From Deltaproteobacteria bacterium (GTDB lineage: Bacteria > Desulfobacterota > GWC2-55-46): a DNA stretch of 8,871 bases. The notes beneath the pieces are model-generated. The model searched no databases. It saw only the letters and a list, made by a program, of their open reading frames with translations, and was not told the DNA's origin. Made by a program: the position numbers and the translations under genes. Location of the stretch: positions 1-8,871 of the forward strand of contig JACPGA010000098.1 in NCBI GenBank assembly GCA_016182705.1. Direction: 5' to 3'. Shown one piece after another: positions 6,856-8,871 of this stretch; position 1 is the stretch's first letter, and every line of letters starts with the position of its first letter.

Positions 6856-7974
6856 TCAATTTCCTTTGTAGCAGTCCCTGTATTCGGCCGCCATCTTCTT
6901 TGATGAATAGTTCTCTTCCACATTCCTCAGCGCCGACGCGGCGAGCCTTCCGGCAAGAGCCGGATCGTCTAAAACGCGCAGTATGGCCGCAGCCAGTCCC
7001 AGGCTGTCGGCGGGCGGCGCGAGAAGCCCCGCCTTTCCCTTATCCAGTATCTTGGGCACGTCTCCAACCGATGTTGACACGACCGGCTTGCCTGCGGCCA
7101 TCGCTTCGAGCAGGGCCATGGGCTGCCCTTCAGTGTGAGACGACATGACAAACAAGTCCATTGCCGAGAGCATCTCAGGTATGTCAGAGCGCTTTCCGGC
7201 GAAGATGACACGGCCCCCAATGCCCAGAGAGCGGCTTTGTTCCTCAAGGGCCTGCTTCTGAGGCCCGTCTCCGACAAAGAGAAAAAAACAGTTCTCTTTT
7301 TTCTTCAATACCTCGCGGGCCGCCTGAAGAAGTATATCGTAGCCCTTTTCAGGAGACATGCGCCCTACTGTGCCTGCCACAAAAACATTCGGCGGTATGC
7401 CGAGCGCCGCCCTTACATCCTCTTTATCGGCAGAGGGCTGCCTGAACTTTTCCAGGCTTATGCCATTTCCTATGACCACTGTTTTCCGGGGGTCGATGCC
7501 AGCGGCCAGAAGCTCGTCTTTCACCGCGTCTGAAACAGCGGCTATAGCGTCGAAACGCCTTAGAAAAAATTTATCGAGCCTGGTGTAAAAGCTCATCTTG
7601 CTGCTCGCGTTTATCCAGTTGTGGCAGGTCGTGACAAGCTTCTTCCCAGGCCTTCTGTTAGCGAGGTACGCGTAGATATTGGATTTATACCCATGCGAGT
7701 GAATGACTTCGATACCGTTTTTTTCGATGAAACGGCGCACCGCTTTTATCGTACCAAGGTCGAATCTCCCGGAGCACTCGAACAGTTCGGTCTTCAGGCC
7801 CATTGCCTTTGCCCGTTCAAGGACCTCGGAGGAGCCTTCTTTTCCCGCATGCCGGTTGCTGAACGCCCCGACAATAACGTCGTCTCCGCCAGAGGCAAGG
7901 GACGCGGCCAGCTCCACAACGACGTTTTCCGCCCCGAAAAAACCGCGGCTGCTTATAAGCTGCAATACCCGCAT
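6856..7974 (-). CDS. Glycosyltransferase family 4 (GT-B fold)
   Basis: A 372-residue cytoplasmic or membrane-associated glycosyltransferase that transfers a sugar from a nucleotide donor to the growing lipid-linked glycan, probably with retention of configuration as usual for GT4. The N-terminal Glyco_transf_4-like domain opens with RGFFGAENVV at 10-19, the usual glycine-rich acceptor-side loop, followed by HSHGYKSN at 92-99 and the linker VSDAV at 147-151. The C-terminal Glycos_transf_1 domain has GTVGRMSPEKGYDILLQA at 201-218 (donor phosphate binding with a conserved R and K) and the E-x7-E motif at E282/E290. The length is normal for the family. The ATG at 7974 follows the upstream TGA by 3 bases with only a weak GAG Shine-Dalgarno, consistent with translational coupling. 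It ends 2 bases before the GT2 ATG. Sugar specificity cannot be read from sequence. It may correspond to one of the sugar transferases of exosortase-associated loci, but this is not certain. Confidence 0.93.
   Translation of the reverse strand: MRVLQLISSRGFFGAENVVVELAASLASGGDDVIVGAFSNRHAGKEGSSEVLERAKAMGLKTELFECSGRFDLGTIKAVRRFIEKNGIEVIHSHGYKSNIYAYLANRRPGKKLVTTCHNWINASSKMSFYTRLDKFFLRRFDAIAAVSDAVKDELLAAGIDPRKTVVIGNGISLEKFRQPSADKEDVRAALGIPPNVFVAGTVGRMSPEKGYDILLQAAREVLKKKENCFFLFVGDGPQKQALEEQSRSLGIGGRVIFAGKRSDIPEMLSAMDLFVMSSHTEGQPMALLEAMAAGKPVVSTSVGDVPKILDKGKAGLLAPPADSLGLAAAILRVLDDPALAGRLAASALRNVEENYSSKKMAAEYRDCYKGN
6861..6866 (-). promoter_or_regulatory. Ribosome binding site fixing the GT2 start
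   Basis: On the minus strand AAGGAA lies 7 bases before the ATG at 6853. It supports that ATG over the TTG at 6859 and sits inside the last codons of the upstream glycosyltransferase. Confidence 0.65.
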
Positions 7975-7977
7975 GAG

Positions 7978-8871
7978 TCAGCTCATGAGACTGCGGACAT
8001 TCTTTTTAAGGAAGTCCATTGATCTGAAGGCTGTCCGGGACAAGTTCCCGCGGATGCTTTTCCTGTAGGACTTCATTGAATAGAGTGTGCGTCTTTTGTT
8101 TGCCCAATCGCTCTTGTAGGCCTCATCGCCGCGAAGGAAATCGAATTCGTGAAGGCCTTTTGAGAAGGCCTCCTCGATGACATTGTACATGAGAACAGTT
8201 CCGGGGCTCCAGGGCTCCCAATGCGGGTCGATGCCGAATTGATAGTAAAAAAGCCTGCCTCCGAGCTCGAAGCCGTAGAACGCTGCGATCTTCGTGCCGT
8301 CCCTTTGGAGAAACCTCAACCAGAGGCGCCCCTTGCCGCTCAATGACATGGAAGCGGCCTTGTGCAGCGAAAGCAGCTTCTCTCCGTTGAATGTGCTGTC
8401 AATTCCCTTGCTCACGGCCCTCAGCCTGTGAAGCTCGAAAAGCCCGGCGACCCCGGCTTCGATCTCGCCGGGAGCGCAGGCAGCATAGGAAAATCCCTGC
8501 TCCGAAAGCCTTCTGGCTTTCTTTTTCAGCGTATACCTGTGCTTGCCGTTGAAGGCGGACATATACGCGTCAAAGCCGGCTGAAAGATCTATGTAAGGCG
8601 CGGCCGACTTCTCCCGTACTTCCCACGCCATCTCCTCAAAATCAGACGCGTGTCTGAATAGCGCGCTTTCAGAGGAGACTGTCGATATAACGAGCGACTC
8701 CCATGAGAGGCCATCGCCTTTAAGAAAATCCCAGAGCGTTTCCAGGCAGGCGAGAGAGTCCTGCCTGCTGGAGATCATGTCCAGGTGGTCTGAGTAAAGC
8801 TCGCTGCTCGCGCAGAATGTCAGGACGCGGCCGCCGAGAAAACCGCCTTTGCCCATGGCAAGCGGCATGAA
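7978..8871 (-). CDS. CelD/BcsL-type GNAT acyltransferase, 5' end outside window
   Basis: The reading frame is open to the right window edge, so the N-terminus is missing; the in-frame ATG at 8868 is probably internal. Residue numbers here count from that ATG. The visible part matches the CelD/BcsL acyltransferase family (Acetyltransf_6, a GNAT-like fold): a basic stretch around 110-120 (KHRYTLKKKARR), a core strand pair around 195-212 (AAFYGFELGGRLFYYQFGID), the PG turn at 222-223 that usually contacts acyl-CoA, and the near-invariant DFLRGDEAYK at 243-252. No membrane segment or signal peptide is seen, so a cytoplasmic enzyme is expected. Family members acylate sugars or precursors in cellulose and exopolysaccharide loci; the substrate here is unknown. 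The family usually has about 60-70 more N-terminal residues than are visible. It ends 3 bases before the glycosyltransferase start, so the two are very likely co-transcribed. A FemAB-like peptidyl transferase is a more distant alternative. Confidence 0.85.
   Translation of the reverse strand, partial: FMPLAMGKGGFLGGRVLTFCASSELYSDHLDMISSRQDSLACLETLWDFLKGDGLSWESLVISTVSSESALFRHASDFEEMAWEVREKSAAPYIDLSAGFDAYMSAFNGKHRYTLKKKARRLSEQGFSYAACAPGEIEAGVAGLFELHRLRAVSKGIDSTFNGEKLLSLHKAASMSLSGKGRLWLRFLQRDGTKIAAFYGFELGGRLFYYQFGIDPHWEPWSPGTVLMYNVIEEAFSKGLHEFDFLRGDEAYKSDWANKRRTLYSMKSYRKSIRGNLSRTAFRSMDFLKKNVRSLMS

Noticed and set aside
7951..7960. Perfect 10-base palindrome GCTTATAAGC
   Set aside because: It falls within the first codons of the family 4 glycosyltransferase. 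A single palindrome of this length is expected by chance, and no second copy was seen.

Overview
This window is a slice of an extracellular or surface polysaccharide locus from a Gram-negative bacterium. All eight genes lie on the minus strand, so transcription runs from high to low coordinates. The base composition looks mid-to-high GC by eye. The polysaccharide deacetylase carries the N-terminal and C-terminal signatures of the exosortase-A (XrtA/EpsH, PEP-CTERM) associated family. That points to an environmental lineage where such loci are common, such as Nitrospirota, Deltaproteobacteria-type groups or Beta/Gammaproteobacteria. I cannot name the organism. No rRNA, tRNA, CRISPR array, transposase or phage gene is visible.

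In transcription order the layout is: (1) a CelD/BcsL-type acyltransferase cut by the right window edge (7978-8871); (2) a GT-B family 4 glycosyltransferase (6856-7974); (3) a membrane-anchored family 2 glycosyltransferase (5714-6853); (4) a formyltransferase-fold enzyme (4923-5735); (5) a NodB/XrtA-type polysaccharide deacetylase (4096-4926); (6) a broken GNAT acyltransferase gene, frameshifted and apparently missing its acetyl-CoA-binding core (3034-3977); (7) a Wzx-like flippase (1494-2963); (8) an O-antigen ligase/polymerase-like membrane protein (50-1390). The first five genes are packed with gaps of 2-3 bases or overlaps, including a TGA/ATG overlap (ATGA) at the formyltransferase-deacetylase junction. 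The last three are separated by 118, 70 and 103 bases.

The genes fit one pathway. The glycosyltransferases build a repeat unit on a lipid carrier at the inner face of the membrane. The acyltransferases, deacetylase and formyltransferase change its amino or hydroxyl substituents. The flippase moves the unit across the membrane, and the Wzy/WaaL-like protein polymerises it or ligates it to an acceptor. The most unusual point is the tight coupling of a predicted N10-formyl-THF-dependent formyltransferase to a sugar deacetylase without a signal peptide. This suggests replacement of N-acetyl by N-formyl groups in the cytoplasm, which is an inference from domain types and gene order. The exosortase, PEP-CTERM proteins, chain-length regulators and the initiating sugar-phosphate transferase are not in the window.
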